The translations under genes were made by a program, and so were the position numbers. DNA of 64,000 nt. Origin: Pseudoalteromonas peptidolytica (GTDB lineage Bacteria; Pseudomonadota; Gammaproteobacteria; Enterobacterales; Alteromonadaceae). The notes beneath the pieces were generated by a model, which was given only the letters and a program-made list of their open reading frames with translations, did no database searches and was not told the origin of the DNA. The stretch spans positions 1-64,000 of the forward strand of contig NZ_WEHZ01000010.1 of the NCBI RefSeq assembly GCF_012641745.1, read 5' to 3'. Shown here piece after piece: positions 63,502-64,000 of this stretch (positions are counted from its first letter, which is position 1; the number at the start of each line of letters is the position of its first letter).

Positions 63502-63635
63502 ATAATCTCCAAAGGAATCACCGTGTGTGAACTAGTTACGAGAGGTCGTGAACTAGAGAAGCAAGGGTCTATTACCATTGCTTCTGCCTTATACTTTGTT
63601 CGAGTAAGGATAAGCACGATACAAATTTCAGGCAT

Positions 63636-63660
63636 AAAAAAAGATGCGTTAGGTGCATCT
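63636..63660 (-). terminator. Terminator-like hairpin in the leader of the receptor at 61258
   Basis: AGATGC (63642-63647) pairs with GCATCT (63655-63660). On the minus strand this is followed by seven T (63642-63636). It lies about 135 bases upstream of the receptor start, on the same strand, so it either ends a transcript from the right or acts as an attenuator. Confidence 0.6.
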
Positions 63661-63923
63661 ATTTCCTCTGGAGGGGTATTATAGTCAGAGTTGAGTAAAA
63701 TTGAAATAATTATTTAATAAAAATTACTTTTTAGGTTTTTGTAACCAAAACAATACCAATTTTGGAAATTTAATTTTTAAGAAAAGTCTATATACAACAA
63801 GATATTATACCAAAAACCAGTACTATATATTAAAAAATTGAAATTGCTGCTGCTATCTAGTAGCTCATACTAGCTATTGCACTATCCATCAGATAGTTGA
63901 GGTCAGTCATACCAATTAGGGTA
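63661..63923. other. Intergenic AT-rich region
   Basis: No gene is recognised. Fragments resembling the ends of the dispersed repeat occur (ATACCAATT near 63753 and ATACCAATTAG at 63909-63919). Confidence 0.4.
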
Positions 63924-64000
63924 ATACCAATTAGACTTGATAGTTGCTCAGTTTGAAGGAGTAAATCTGACGCTCACAGCGTTAAAAGTTTCTTATTTAG
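63924..64000 (-). repeat. Dispersed intergenic repeat, copy D (cut by window edge)
   Basis: Starts ATACCAATTAGACTTGATAG and continues through GTTTGAAGGAGTAAATCTGA and the hairpin ACGCT/AGCGT to TCTTATTTAG at the window edge. It is the reverse complement of the right half of copies A and B. Confidence 0.75.

Overview
The window looks like chromosome of a marine gammaproteobacterium of the order Alteromonadales, most likely Pseudoalteromonas or a close relative. This rests on gene content and order: a TtpC-type TonB cluster with DUF3450 and TPR partners, pabB-nudL-sdaA, purM-purN-DUF3108, yfbV/ackA-pta, apt-dnaX-ybaB, and many large TonB-dependent receptors. It also rests on the AT-leaning composition. 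The genus is an inference; no rRNA or tRNA gene was found.

Layout. 1-424: the end of an ISAs1-like insertion sequence that interrupts a type I restriction hsdM gene at codon 60. 848-1815: two orphan hypothetical genes. 1849-5084: the apt-dnaX-ybaB operon, with a candidate -1 frameshift signal in dnaX. 5287-7869: an HvfABC copper-peptide cassette. The precursor carries 17 EGKCG motifs and is followed by its multinuclear iron oxidase and partner protein; a 39-residue membrane peptide lies downstream. 8408-10770: dusC, a DksA-like zinc-finger protein and a lipoprotein. 10822-15788: a six-gene TonB2-type energy-transducing operon. 16194-19815: a CatA-like acyltransferase, leucine dehydrogenase and class I fumarase. 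19981-27951: pabB, nudL, sdaA, a PspB-like peptide, a YjiH-like transporter, bamC, gcvR and bcp. 28114-35592: a DUF3718-like protein, xthA, a CbiM-like membrane protein with rlmA, yfbV, ackA and pta. 36000-39042: an overlapping run of ACT-domain protein, EIIA-Glc-fold protein, ArsC/YffB-like protein, dapE and an M15 peptidase. 39173-49615: an HIBADH-family reductase, glutathione peroxidase with D-lactate dehydrogenase, mlaC, a quinone-oxidoreductase-like gene with a divergent LysR regulator, a GGDEF-EAL protein, a YdcH-like protein and purMN. 49796-54375: a YafJ-like amidotransferase and an aldehyde dehydrogenase with a divergent AraC regulator. 54320-60907: a trehalose-use locus (GH37 trehalase, MFS carrier, LacI regulator, TonB-dependent receptor) with two matching operator palindromes. 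61258-63501: a second TonB-dependent receptor.

The genes connect in several ways. The TonB cluster can supply energy to the two receptors. The trehalose locus covers outer-membrane uptake, inner-membrane transport, hydrolysis and control. The HvfABC cassette should make a heavily modified, metal-binding periplasmic or secreted peptide.

The two observations most worth following are the unusually long EGKCG precursor and a family of dispersed intergenic repeats. The repeats are about 210 bp when complete, have terminal inverted repeats, and contain internal hairpins whose stems are kept while their loops change. At least six copies or remnants are present.
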